This document shows positions 46,982 through 58,199 of a DNA stretch of 64,000 bases, piece by piece. Each line of letters begins with the position of its first letter. Position 1 is the first letter of the stretch. The DNA comes from Dasypus novemcinctus. Lineage: Eukaryota; Chordata; Mammalia; Cingulata; Dasypodidae. The notes beneath the pieces were generated by a model. It was not told where the DNA came from. It did not search any database and saw only the letters and a program-made list of their open reading frames with translations. The position numbers were made by a program, and so were the translations under genes. The stretch covers positions 114,321,263 through 114,385,262 of the forward strand of contig NC_080677.1 of NCBI RefSeq assembly GCF_030445035.2, read 5' to 3'.

Positions 46982-47610
46982 GTTCCCACCCTGTGTTGGT
47001 ACTGTGCAACGCATGCTCAGCCTCTTGCTTTGTCCGTCTCTGACTGCTCCCCTCAAGGGGACTTAGAGCACCTCTTGGTATGGCAGGACAGTATAAACCC
47101 CCATCTTGGATGAAGGGCCCTTAACAGAGCTCCTCCACTGCCTTTTACCATAAGAGATCACCATGGAACTGCGGACTGGGACTCCTCACTCGCCCTGCAA
47201 GTGTTCTTTGCATCTTACATATTCTCACCTCTCAGTCACACACATACAACCATCATTTTACCCTTTCTTTCTCAGATGTGGAGAAGACAGTTTTCCTCCC
47301 CTCTTGGGAGTACTCAGGTCTTCCTGGGAGGTTATCAGGCCCCCTTCTGACTTTCAGTGTCAGGCTTTTCCTATGTCCCCAGGGGACTTACCTGTCTGAC
47401 ATGCAGTGTTCCTCTACTTCATTCCCAGGGTCTCCTCCAGACCTTTCAGTGCCCCCAGTTCCCCAGGAGGGCCTCAGTGGAGCCTGCTACCTTATACTGG
47501 ACTAAGAGAGTCCAGGGGCACCTCAGGCAAGGGGTTTGCCAGGACCCTCCCTGTCTGCACATGGGATCCCAAGGGGCAACTAAATGTTAGCATCTCTGAC
47601 TTTGTCAGCG

Positions 47611-47628
47611 ATTCTGGATGAGCCGCCA
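47611..47628 (-). other. ERV-B primer-binding site
   Basis: Minus strand TGGCGGCTCATCCAGAAT lies a few bases inside the 5' LTR. It is closest to the proline-type PBS of gammaretroviruses with about four mismatches, three of them G-to-A. Confidence 0.55.
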
Positions 47629-47632
47629 GAAA

Positions 47633-47932
47633 TGTTGCAGCATTGAGGAGGATTCTATGATAGCGGTATTGAAAGCCAGGACTCAAGAACTTTGTGGGAA
47701 AGAAGTTTATTACAGTCAGCCAGGCCCGGTGGACTTGAGTCCAAAAACTGAGCTCTGAGCCAGGCTTTTTGGTTGCTTTTATACAGAGAACATGGGAGGA
47801 CTGGGGTTAAGAAATATTTGGCATGAAAAGTTTAAGACAGTTTCTTGGGGCTTGGGGGCCTTCCAGGAACTAGGAAAGCTTGAATACACACATAGCCCAT
47901 ATCATTCTTGAATACACATACAGCCCATATCA
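47633..47932 (-). repeat. ERV-B 5' LTR with terminal duplication
   Basis: 300 bp. Complements of TATAAAA (about 47777-47783) and AATAAA (47706-47711) are visible. It is longer than its partner mainly because the phrase 'tgaatacaca.a.agcccatatca' is repeated at its outer (U3) end, about 47881-47904 and 47909-47932. Confidence 0.85.
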
Positions 47933-48443
47933 TGTACACTAGTAATAGGGAGTGTGTGGAAAAAATATAGAAAGGGTACACTATGGATCATAAGTTGTTG
48001 CAATATTCTGATTACGTTCCTTCATAATCTGTAACAAATGTTACACAACAATGTAAGATGTTAGTGGAGGGGTGATGTTATGGGAATTCTGCACATTATG
48101 CACAATTGCTTTGTAAGCGCACAACTTTTTTATATAAATAAATAAATAGAAATTAATAAAGCTAAAAATTAAGATACATTGTATGAAAAAAAGGGAGGTG
48201 AAGAACAGTGTGCATACTGTGATCCCATTTGAGTAAAAGTAATGAGAATTATAAGCATATATCCACTTGTATAGGCATAGACTGTTTTTGAAAGGATATA
48301 TCAGAAGTTAAGACTGGTTGTCTTTGGGGTTGCAGCAAGACTGGAATAAAGGGGCATTTACTTTTTACTATGCACTATATTACTGAGCTTAATTTTTTTA
48401 TACCATGTTCATGTATTGCTTTTCCATTAAAAGAAGCAAAGTT
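47933..48443 (+). repeat. Xenarthran L1 3' UTR remainder, then L1M 3' end
   Basis: 47933-48150 continues the L1 3' UTR from 41092 ('cataatctgtaacaaatgtt', 'ggggtgatgttatgggaattc'). 48180-48443 is L1M-type ('acagtgtgcatactgtgatcccatttg', 'gttcatgtattgc'). Confidence 0.65.
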
Positions 48444-48857
48444 GGGAAGTGGACTTGGCCCAGTGGTTAGGGTGTCCATCTACCACATGGGAGATCCGTG
48501 GTTCAAACCCCGGGCCTCCTTGACCCATGTACAGCTGGCCCATGCTCAGTGCTGATGCACGCAAGGAGTGCCATGCCACACAGGGGTATCCTCGTGTAGG
48601 GGAACCCCACATGCAAGGAGTGCACCCCATAAGTAGAGCCACCCAGCGGGAAAGAAAGTTCAACCTGCCCAGGAATAGTGCTGCAAACACAGAGAGCTGA
48701 TACAACAAGATGGCGCAACAAAAAGAAACAAAGGTTCCCATGCTGCTGACAACAACAGAAGCGGAAAAAGAACACGCAGCAAATAGACACAGAGAACAGA
48801 CAACTGGGGGGTGGGGTGGGGGGAGTAAATAAATAAATAAACCTTAAAAAAGAAAAT
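48444..48857 (+). mobile_element. DAS-III SINE
   Basis: Complete head, body and (AAAT)n tail. Fifteen-base flanks AAAAGAAGCAAAGTT (48429-48443) and AAAAGAAGCTAAGTT (48858-48872) differ at one base. Confidence 0.95.
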
Positions 48858-48889
48858 AAAAGAAGCTAAGTTAATGTTTCAAAAAGAAA

Positions 48890-50812
48890 AAAGAAAGTGT
48901 TAGTGCCTTCTACTCATGGAGGTCATTATTTCCTCCCCTAGGAAGGTCAGCTCTCTACCCATCACACCAGTGTAGCATATTCTCTCTTTGCTTTAAAGGC
49001 TATATTTGCCATGACTGCCCCAGTGTTTATTCCAAAGGACACAGTTCCAGTTTGCATCTCCTTAGCAGTTTCCAGTTTTGTAATCCCTCTCCCTTGAGAG
49101 TAGCCAGAGTCTAAAAAGCTGTCCTTATCCTCATAACCAGCTTAATGGCCCCCTTGACCTTGCCCCAAGCCCTGAGTCAGTCTCTGTGAAGTTGGCCTGT
49201 TGATTTCTCATATCCATTCCCCAGAATGTTGGGGTGAAGGAAAAGAGCTGCCATCTCCTGGACCAGAACTCACTGAGAGAACCCCAAATCAGTACTGATG
49301 GTAGAAGGGAGAAAGGAAAATATGTGCACAAAAGGGGAATCCCCCTAACTCCTCAATTTGTAATGAAGTAGGGTCATCTGGGCCCAATGTATAGCTCAGA
49401 GAGGAATGAGATAAGACTTGTCCCTCCTTGGGTATGATCAGCAAAGTGGGCAGAGGACAGCATAACCCCTACTCTCTCATGGAGATCTTTAGTGCCCTTT
49501 CTTTCACCCAACTAAGGCCTCCATGCCCTGGACACACACAGCAACACTAAGCCACTCTATTTTTATCTGGGAAGGGAATTTCTTCATATGTCTCTCAGCT
49601 GTGGCAGTTATTTAAAAACTGCTATAGTGTAGGTCCGGATATAAAGCTATTGGTTTACATCGAGGGGAATTAGAATCCTGATGGGTCAGCCCCTTGGAGA
49701 TGAAATAAACCTCATTTCTTACCAACTGTTTGAATGCCCATGTACTAGGCAGGCCAGACTGAACTTTTATAAAAACTGTGAAAGTCATTTTAAAAAATTC
49801 AATACTAGTCAGATCATTTATGATTAAAAGATATTAAAAGGAAACAAAAGGAACCCAACAAAGATTAGAGGCAAATTTAATGAAATAAATGAGCATAGCA
49901 CACTGAAACATTTATCGACTTAATTTCCCTAGTTTAAAATAGAGCCTAAATTGAGCATATTCAAGGATCTGCAATCATACTGTATCCTTAAAAGGAAAAA
50001 ATGTGATTTTCAAAGTAATAGTTGGCCTGTTTTGATGGTAAAACATCAGGAGACCCATGCATCTTCCCAGTAAGCCTCAAGCACAATAGGTTAGGCCAAT
50101 TTTATTGAATGAAAAAGGTTTTAACATTTATAGTGAAATAAGGTTTGACTCTCAGTAGCTCAAGTCCCCTCTCAAACCACTGAGCTGCCAATCCAAAGAA
50201 TATGCTTTTATTCATAGCAAAGCTTTCAACCATGAAATATGTTAAAGTTCAGATTAAATGAACATGCCCTGCACATTCCATGTCTGAGAAGAAAACTGGC
50301 TTCCTGCTAGAAGTGTTGAGGTGTTGCCATAACCTAGTTCACTGAGGGAACTTATGTATACCATCCAGAATGACGATGATGAATGCACTGGGTAAAAATA
50401 TCAGGAGTCCTGGACCTCTTTGGGCCAAGTGGACATTCTGTCCCCTGAGGAGTGTTTATGGGAAACCACATTGTGACCGGAAGTTTGCTTGATGAGCATA
50501 GACTCAAAGCCAGGAAGGTATTCTAAATAGGTGGTATATCTAGGGCCTGGCAGCCCAATGGACAGTTTTCAGACTGCCCTAAAAGCATAATCTGTTTGTT
50601 TAAACTCCATCCAGACCAATCTCTCTACTGTCATCACATTTGTCTTGAGACAATTCAGATATAAAACAAAGAATGAGATTGCAGTACTATTTATATCAAT
50701 GTCCCTCTAGCTAAAACCCTGGTTACCATGATTAACTTAAGTATGTATTTAAAAGCTACTTCGTTGTTCTATTAGAAGAATCTACAAAGGAAGAACTACA
50801 GAGTGTCCAAGA
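48890..50812. other. Unassigned, no gene seen
   Basis: About 1.9 kb of apparently unique sequence. No frame exceeds 66 codons and no repeat family is recognised. Confidence 0.5.
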
Positions 50813-51012
50813 TCATGGACTCTGGAACCAAACTGTCTGGGTGATGCTACTTACTATCTGTGTGACCATGGGCAATTTTCTCAATATCTCTATGCTTCAA
50901 TTTCATCCCCCATATAATGGATATCATAATGGTTATGCATCTTATGGGCCTATGTAGATTAAATGAGTTAATACTTTTAAATCCTTAGAACAATACTGCC
51001 ACCTAAGTGTCA
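50813..51012 (+). repeat. MIR SINE
   Basis: 'actctggaaccaaactgtctgggt', 'ctacttactatctgtgtgaccatgggcaa', 'atgcttcaatttcatc' and 'attaaatgagttaatac' follow the MIR consensus order over about 200 bp. Confidence 0.85.
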
Positions 51013-51181
51013 GTTTCTATTTCTAATCCCATCTATTCAGTATTGCTCTTACCTGTTTCAAGGTCATGGGATGACACTTTCTAAATTCTGAAAGAAACCC
51101 TACCACATAACACATGTATCAACCACAAAAAGATTCTATGCGTGTATGTGAATGATTTCTCAATTTATTTCAAGTTACTTC

Positions 51182-51702
51182 TGACAGGACTAGGCCCCAT
51201 CCCTAGCCCCCAAAACAGCCACAACTTGCAGAAGCTGCAAGATTTATTATTAAACCTACCCCATTGTGAAAGGGTGACCAACTGTTTACTCAGAAGAAAC
51301 CGCATCCTGTGACATAGAACAGCCCCCATGCTGGGCCTACATGTCCAGATACAGCTCATTTCCTCACACTAATAGACAAAGAAGCCACACCACCTCACCA
51401 ACTCCTCCTGTACCCCTAGAATTCCCTTCCCCTAGCCCACCATCCCCTAGCTGTAGGCACTCAGGTCTTACCTAAGCCCAAACCCACTCTAACTAAGCAT
51501 GTTCTGCCCATAGATGTACTGTATAAATTCATAACTACCTCTGCCAGGAGTGGGCTGAAGTTCCTCTCCATATCTCTGCCATTCTGGGCAGGGGGGCTGA
51601 AGTTTATTCCTCAGACCCCCTCTGTTGGGAGAGCTTCCCAATAAATCCTTGCCTGCAATCACTGGTCTCTATGTCCCAATTGTCTCATCCTGACATCTAA
51701 CA
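51182..51702 (+). repeat. ERV-C 5' LTR
   Basis: TGACAGGACTAGG...ATCTAACA, 521 bp. TATAAAT at 51532-51538 and AATAAA at 51640-51645. Matches 62396-62886. Confidence 0.9.
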
Positions 51703-51724
51703 TAAAGTGCCAGAAACCTGGGAT
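51703..51724 (+). other. ERV-C primer-binding region
   Basis: The bases after the LTR (core GTGCCAGAAACCTGGGA) resemble an arginine-type PBS with one inserted base and one substitution. Assignment is weak. Confidence 0.4.
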
Positions 51725-52313
51725 CCCAGAAGAGGAGACACCTGCCACCATACCTTGCAACCTGGGAAGCAGTGAGCAGCAGCAGTTCGCTAGGGCTTAC
51801 TCCCAGATCCTGGTTGGTGAGCTTGTTGCCTGATCTTGGAAAAAGGAAGCAATAGGCAGTAGCAGCTCACCTGGGCTTACTCCTCAATCTTGAACATGCA
51901 ACCCTGGGTCCTTTTCACCCTCTCCCAGAACTCCCCAGAGCAAACCCCAGAGATGGTTGGGAGTGCATTGAGACCAGCAGATTGGTGAGACCTACCCTTG
52001 CCACTGCTGTAACTCCATCCAACACTGGACCCCAATTACTAGCTGGGGGAGTTAAGGGAATTTTCCTCTGGAGGATCCTGTTCTTTCTCTGTTGTTTCAG
52101 ACAACTCTGCAAATCCTAGCTAGGTCAGTGATCCTCTCTGTTTTGGGGGACCACAGCAGGTGTCCAACCTGCATCCCCAGAAGCCCCTCAGGAATCAGAG
52201 ACATCTGATCCTGGGTATGGACTTCCTGCTGATAAGGTTCTCTGACTAACTCAGGGATGCCTGACTTACTCAGTTAACCTTTGAGAGCCCTGACCACATC
52301 CCAGCTTCCAAAA

Positions 52314-53575
52314 ATGGGAAACACTCCTTCGGCTCCTCCAAAAACTACACCACTGGGCTGCCTCCTTCAGAACCTTAAAACCTTATATCCTGAAGGAGAT
52401 ACCAGACCCAAGAAACGTATCTATTACTTCACTACAATTTGGCCTCAATACAAATTGCAACATGAAAATCAATGGCCGGACCAGTACATTTGACATACAG
52501 ATCCTTAGAGATCTGGAAAACATCCAACGCAATGGCAAGTGGCTAGCGGTCCCTTACATTCAGGCTTTCCTATTTCTCAGAAATCATCCTTCCCTCTGTC
52601 AGTTGTGTTCCTCTTACCAAATCCTATTGCTCAATCAGAAATCTTCTTATAAGACACCCCCATCTAAAGACTCTGCTGATTTTGATCCATCTGAGCATGC
52701 TCTCCCTCCTCCATATCATCCATCAGTGTCCCTTTCTGTGCCTCCAACCTCACCTGACTCAGGCACTCCACCTCCATCCCCTCCACCTGCTTCTACCTCC
52801 TTTTCTCCCCCTCATACTCGTTCTTGCAGAACGCCTCCCTCCACCCCACAAACCGAGCCACTTTGCCCCCTCTACTTCCCCTTAGGGAAGTGGTAGGAGC
52901 TGAAGGAATCATACAAAAACATGTTCCTTTCTCAATCTCAGATCTTAATCAGATAGAAGAATGATTAGGCTCCTTCTCAGAAAACCCTGCTACATACATT
53001 AAAGAATTCCAACACCTCCCTCACTCCTATGATCTCACGTATCAGGACGTCTATGTCATAATAACTTCTTCTACCACCCCCAAGGAAAAAAGCCATGTTT
53101 GGGCTGCAGCCACTGCCTTTGCTGATCCCCTACACACACAGGACCCTCGCCAACACACCCCTGGCACTGATGCATTTCCCACAGCCTTCTCTCCATGGGA
53201 ATATAAGGCAGACTCTAGAGAGTTAGATCATGTGGCACATTTTCTAACCTACATAATAGAAGGCATGAAAAAGGCATCCCTCAAAGCAGTAAATTATGAT
53301 AAAAGCAAAGAAATTTCCCAAAAATCAGATGAAAACCCCCCTGCCTTTATGAATAGAGCAACTGAATCACTCCTCAATTGTACTAATTTAGACCCAGATT
53401 CTGAATTCAGACAACAATACTTACACACCCAATTTATCACTCAGGCATACCCAGATATCAGAAAAACACTGTAGAAATTAGAGGAGGGCCCTTGAATCCC
53501 TCAGAAAGACCTAATTAAAGCAGCCTTCAAGGTCTTTAACAATACAGAGGAGGAAGCCAAATTAGAAAAACACAA
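52314..53575 (+). pseudogene. gag: ERV-C gag: matrix and capsid (broken)
   Basis: ATG at 52314 opens MGNTPSAPPK, a myristoylation-type matrix start. The frame stops at 52491 and shifts. The 52462-52896 frame carries a proline-rich linker with a PPPY late-domain motif (ALPPPYHPS). Capsid continues to about 53470, with a major-homology-like segment SDENPPAFMNRATESLL in the 53232-53474 frame. Stops near 52960, 53472 and 53493 and the frame changes make it inactive. The layout is that of gammaretrovirus-like class I gag. Confidence 0.85.
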
Positions 53576-53815
53576 ATGAGATCAAGCGAAAGCCTCCCTC
53601 TTGCTGCTGCCCTCAGAGTCAATTTCCAAAAATCCCATCCCTCTTCTTTCCTGGGGCCACCACTCAAACCCTGCTTTACCTGTGGGAAGGAAGGACACTG
53701 GGCACACACATGCCCAGTGGTGTGTCCTGACGTAAAGGCCATTGGAAGACAATTGTCCCAAAAACCCAATTTCCAGGAAAATCCTTCCAACACAACTTAC
53801 CAGCCTAGAACCTAA
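53576..53815 (+). pseudogene. gag: ERV-C nucleocapsid (single zinc knuckle)
   Basis: One CX2CX4HX4C knuckle (CFTCGKEGHWAHTC, 53672-53713) preceded by basic/polar sequence. A single knuckle is usual for class I elements, in contrast with two in ERV-A. The frame ends at 53815. Confidence 0.85.
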
Positions 53816-53819
53816 ATTG

Positions 53820-54170
53820 TCTTCCCTTCCTGACCTAGTCAGAGTAACAGGAGAAGACTGATGGGTCCCAGATTCAGAGAGGCCCCACATCTCCATCAGT
53901 AAGTCCGAACCAAGGGTTATCATCAAGCTGATCTTCTTTTTAATTGACACAGAGCCCATGTATCCAGTCCTTTCAGAACATTCAGAACCTTGAACATCTT
54001 CCTCAATCTCTGTTGTGGAGGTTGACAGTATTCCTTCCTCTCCCTTAATTACACACCCCCTTCCTTGCACTATAGAAAATCTCACATTCTCACACCAGTT
54101 CCTAGTTATACCATCATGCCCCTCCCCACTCTTAGGATGAGACATTCTATGCAAACTGCACTCCTCTATC
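53820..54170 (+). pseudogene. pro: ERV-C protease remnant
   Basis: A segment reading FFLIDTEPMYPVLSEHS near 53937-53990 sits where the aspartic-protease active site (DTG) should be. The glycine is replaced by glutamate. The sequence downstream to the LLG.D segment near 54130 fits the protease C-terminus. Frames are mixed. Confidence 0.65.
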
Positions 54171-54212
54171 TCCTTTTCACCACCCTCTCCCCAAGCTCAT
54201 TTCCATCTCCTT

Positions 54213-55985
54213 TTGTCCCCTTCTACCACACTGGGCTATAGCCTCCATTTCATCTACTCAATTACAAACTCTCCATGCTACTTCATTACAAAATCCCAGC
54301 ATCTTCCTACCAATGATCGTCTCTTAACCCTGCCACCCTACTCACCTTCAGACCTCCATAACTGCCTCAAGGTTCTGGATGTTTTCCTGCAACCACTTCC
54401 TAAGATCTCTGACAACCCACTTCCCAATTCAGACCACACTTGGTTCATAGATGGTAGTTCCACAAAAACTAATGACACCACTCTGGCAGGAGATGCTATA
54501 GTCACCCTGACTGACATGATGGAGTCTGGCCCACTTCCCCCAGGAAGTACCTCTCAACAAGCTGAGCTTATAGCCCTCACTAAAGCCCTGATTAGAGGCA
54601 AAGGTCAAACTCTCAACATTTACACAGATTCCAAATATTCCTACCACATTATACATTCACACACCCCTATTTGGAATGAAAGGGGCTTCCTAACTTCTAA
54701 CAGTTCCTCTATTGTAAATAAAAACCTTACTTTACAACTCCTCCAAGCTTCTTCACTTCCCACACATGTAGCCATTCTTCACTGCAAAGAGCATCAAAAA
54801 TCACAAACCCCAATAGCCAGAGGAAACCACAAAGCTGACACTGAAGCAAAAGCTCAAGCAATGAACATTTACCCATCATCACACCCAGTCACTACTCCTA
54901 TTCTTTTAGCCTTTCCTTGTCCAACTCCTCTCTATTCTCCTGATGAAGCCTCTGAATATTCTCAAAAAGGGGCAGTTCAGACAGAAGGTTGGTTTGTTAA
55001 AGATGGCAAAATCTTATTACCTGAATCTGAAGCACATAACATCCTCACTAGTCTGCATGACCAATATCATGTTGGAAGTAAACCACTCTCCCGTCTCTTA
55101 TTCAACTCCTTAACTTACACTCATCTCTCAAAACCACTGAGAGAAATTGCCAAAAATTGTACTATTTGTCAATAAATGAACATACAAGGAATCCACCACC
55201 TTTTACCCTTTAAAACACACCAATACAGAGGATTGGCCCCAGGACAAGATGGGCAAATAGACTTCAGTCACATGCCTCCAGTAAAAAAGATTAAATATCT
55301 CCTAGTGTTGGGGGACACCTCCTCAGGATGGGTTGAAGATTTTCCTGCAACATCAGAACTTGCTAATGCTGTTGTTCAAATATTATTAAATGAAATCATC
55401 CCAAGATTTAGACTCCCCACTTCATTACAGTCAGATAATGGACCGTTTTTTGTTTCACCAGTCACACAAGGGATCACCACACATTTAGGAGTACATTGGA
55501 AACTGCGTATTCCTTACAGATGACAGTAATCAGGAAAAGTAGAGAAAATGAATGGGCTAATCAAACAACATTTAACTAAATTAATCATTCAAGTACAACT
55601 CCCTTGGAACAAGTTACTACCCTTAGCCCCATTAAAAATCCTCACAGTGCCCTGACAACTGCATTTTCTGAGCCCTTTCAAAATAATGTATGGACAGCCT
55701 TTTCTACTTTCAAATGTTCCCCCTCAACAGTCTGATTTTGACCAAGCTATCACAGAACTCACACAAACATGCTCCTTCCTGCAGCAACTAACAGATTCTA
55801 CTCTCCCAATACCAGAAAACCCAGTGCCCACTTTATCTATCAGTCCTGGTGACTGGGTATACATCAAACACTACATTCCAAACCTCTGACTCCAGTGTGG
55901 ACAGGCCCGTTCCTTGTCCTCTTAGCAACACCAACAGCAGTAAAACTTTTAAACCTTCCATCCTGGGTGTACTTTTCCAGGTTGA
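54213..55985 (+). pseudogene. pol: ERV-C pol: RNase H and integrase; RT missing
   Basis: RNase H lies at 54213-54880: TWFIDGSS near 54438, QQAELIALTKAL and IYTDSKYSY. Integrase follows with an HDQYHVG...CTICQ zinc-binding region ending at 55172. After a stop at 55173 come core residues in QIDFSHMP, SDNGPFF and KVEKMNGLI, then a C-terminal SPGDWVYIKHY segment and LPSWVYFSRLK to 55985. Only about 0.2-0.3 kb separate the protease remnant from RNase H, so the whole reverse-transcriptase domain (normally over 1 kb) is deleted. Further stops lie near 55522, 55653 and 55887. Confidence 0.85.
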
Positions 55986-55991
55986 AATTAT

Positions 55992-56400
55992 TGCAGCAAA
56001 GCCAGGAGTTCTGAACCACAGAAGAAACTCAACACAGCACTCGGAGAGGAGGAGGAAGAGATTTATTATGCACAGGCCCAGAGGAGAGTAAATCTCCAAA
56101 TTCTGAGCCCCACTTTTCAGTTTCCATAGGTTTAGATAGGATTTCATGTGGGATCAGCATGACTTTTGCTCATTGGCCAATGTTGCCAGGGAAATTTTTA
56201 TAAGCAGGATTACAGAAACAGAATGCAAATGCAAGGCCGTGCTTTCACAGGCTGATTTAAAGAAGTGTGGGGGGGGGGGCAGGAGTCATTCATTTGATAT
56301 TCTCCTGCAAGGCCATGTTTTCACAGGCTGATTTACAGAATCAGGGGCAGAAGTGGCTTGTTAGATATTTTTGCAAGGTTATACTTTTTATTTCTCAACA
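55992..56400 (-). repeat. ERV-D 3' LTR with 76-bp internal duplication
   Basis: 409 bp, TG...CA on either strand, followed by the purine-tract complement ATTCCCCCTTTAA at 56401. Minus-strand TATAAAAA is at 56196-56203 and AATAAA is the complement of 56062-56067. A U3 block 'ggcc.tg.tttcacaggctg' occurs at about 56235 and again at about 56311, a 76-bp tandem duplication. A G-run lies at 56269-56279. Confidence 0.85.
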
Positions 56401-56429
56401 ATTCCCCCTTTAACACCCTTAAAAGTTTT

Positions 56430-58000
56430 TTTATAGGATGTCAGTCATGCTGAGTGGCTTATATTCTCTTAGGGCCAGAACTCTGGCTGTTTCTCTCTGG
56501 GTTACCATTGTTTCAATGAATCTGATAAGGGCATTGACTATGCAGGGGCCAAATGTGACTAACATGAGTAAAGTGATCAGGGGACATGCTAGGGGCAGGA
56601 GCCAAGGAGACCATTGTCCCAGATTCCAGCCCCATCATTCCTCTAGTTCCCTTTGTGTTTTCTGAATCCTGTCTCTTGGCTCTTTTACTTTGGTATAAAC
56701 TATTCCTGATTGGTTGACATAGTAACAGCATTCTTCCCCAAGGAAGAGGCATGTTCCTCCTTTTTCTAGGGTCCTCCTGTTTTGCAGGGCCACTGAGGCT
56801 AGTGAGTTGACTTGGCTCTGGAAAGAGACTAGGGAGTCAGCAACTCATTCCATGTCCTCATTAATTCTTGGGAGTTTGTAATAAAAGTTGAAGGAAGAAC
56901 TCAATCCTCCCAGTCCAGTTCCTACTCTCATGGGTAGTGGCAAGCAGAGCTCATTTGGTCCACTCTTGGTCTAGGTTTAGGGCTTGTTCTAACTCATTTT
57001 CAGTGTATACAGATACTTCTAGTGTTAAGAACACCATGATGCAACTTCCTGTCCAATCAGTTTCTAAGCATCTATACGCAGTGCTTCTGCATCAGAAGAA
57101 CAATCCCGAGAGGCTACACCAGGTCAGGTTGCTAGGGTTTTGCTGACAGTACATAGGCTTGCAGGGATGGTCCAAACTGATTCTAATGTTAGACGGGTGT
57201 TTTTACCCATATAGCAGGTTATATTGTTTTTATTGCCTGCTGAGAGAACTAGCAGACATTGAGGGCCATGGGGTCAATAGGGGCAATTTCATTTTTGGTT
57301 TTAGTTAAGGTTTGGTTGGGGGTCCACCCTGGAAGACATAGGGTGCCTATGAAGGTTTTCCTCAAGAGGGGCAGGCACAACCAACAGATGTTAGCATCTG
57401 GGCGAGCATTAAGGAGGAGGGTATAAGTGGTGTTGACTAGCCGTTCCACCTGCCGATTGAGGGCTATGAGCTGAGTAAGTTGGTGGAGTCTTGTGATATT
57501 TACCTGCTGATACTTGGGGACTTCAGCTAGTCAGATGAGTTTGATGTGGGCCTATTCTAAGAATTTTTCCTCGTCTTGGTCCTGTACCCCTCCCCCATCT
57601 TACTCATGCTTACTCATGGGAGATAGGTCCAGCATACAGTCTCCCTTGGGTTACCCCAGGTTTTGCAATCACCCCAGTGTTTCATTGCACCAATCCAGAA
57701 CTTTTGCCCATTTTCTGAACATGGGGTAACAGCTCGGATATCTTAACATCTTGCTGGCACATAGGTATAATAATTAAAGCAGGGACAGGAGACCATTGCC
57801 CCTTGTGCTGCTTTAACCTCTGTATAGTAGTGGATATGATGGTTTTGTAGCACCCAGTACAGCAGGGGTAGGGGGTTTGCGGTGGCCCCAAGTCAAGTGT
57901 AGAAAAACAACTTAAAGTAGCAAAGTATCCTACAAGACAAGTACGTTATTAAGATGAGTATTCTTTCAGCTACACTCCAGTCTCTGGGAGTAGTAGCTGC
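56430..58000 (-). pseudogene. env: ERV-D env (broken)
   Basis: Surface-subunit remains lie at about 57249-57891, including the CWLC motif at about 57375-57386. The transmembrane subunit shows a CX6CC motif (CLFLGEECC, 56726-56752) and a membrane-spanning segment near 56540-56620. This is the gammaretrovirus-type arrangement. Between the LQNRR-like segment and the CX6CC motif the sequence is shorter than in relatives. Frames change several times with many stops. No functional reading is possible. Confidence 0.75.
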
Positions 58001-58199
58001 TAATCCAGTCCCAAACAGTAAGCCAAGCAGTCCAAAAGGAGCAGGAACCACAGGGAACAGGAATCCATATAGTCAGGTGATGGCAATTCTCAGTGGCTCT
58101 GGGCAATTCAAATTTTCATGGGACAGTCAGGTACGGAGTGAGTTGTCCAGTCATCTTGTTTTTCATTGGAGTGTGCCCTTTTAACTCTAGTGTGATTAA

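Larger units (their letters stand above)
41093..47932 (-). mobile_element. ERV-B: minus-strand class I provirus, degraded
   Basis: LTRs at 41093-41355 (3') and 47633-47932 (5'), both TG...CA. The 4-bp target duplication TGCA/TGTA (41089-41092, 47933-47936) splits an L1 3' UTR phrase. The PBS and a purine tract (complement of 41356-41366) are present. Coding remains are a gag start at 46981 and an RT-RNase H connection near 42600-42800. The rest of the 6.3-kb interior has no recognisable frame. A DAS-III SINE lies at 46289-46705 and a 20-odd T run lies at 43083-43103. Confidence 0.85.

Noticed and set aside
53582-54154. 190-codon minus-strand open frame
   Set aside because: It is the antisense of ERV-C nucleocapsid and protease, which show clear sense-strand motifs.
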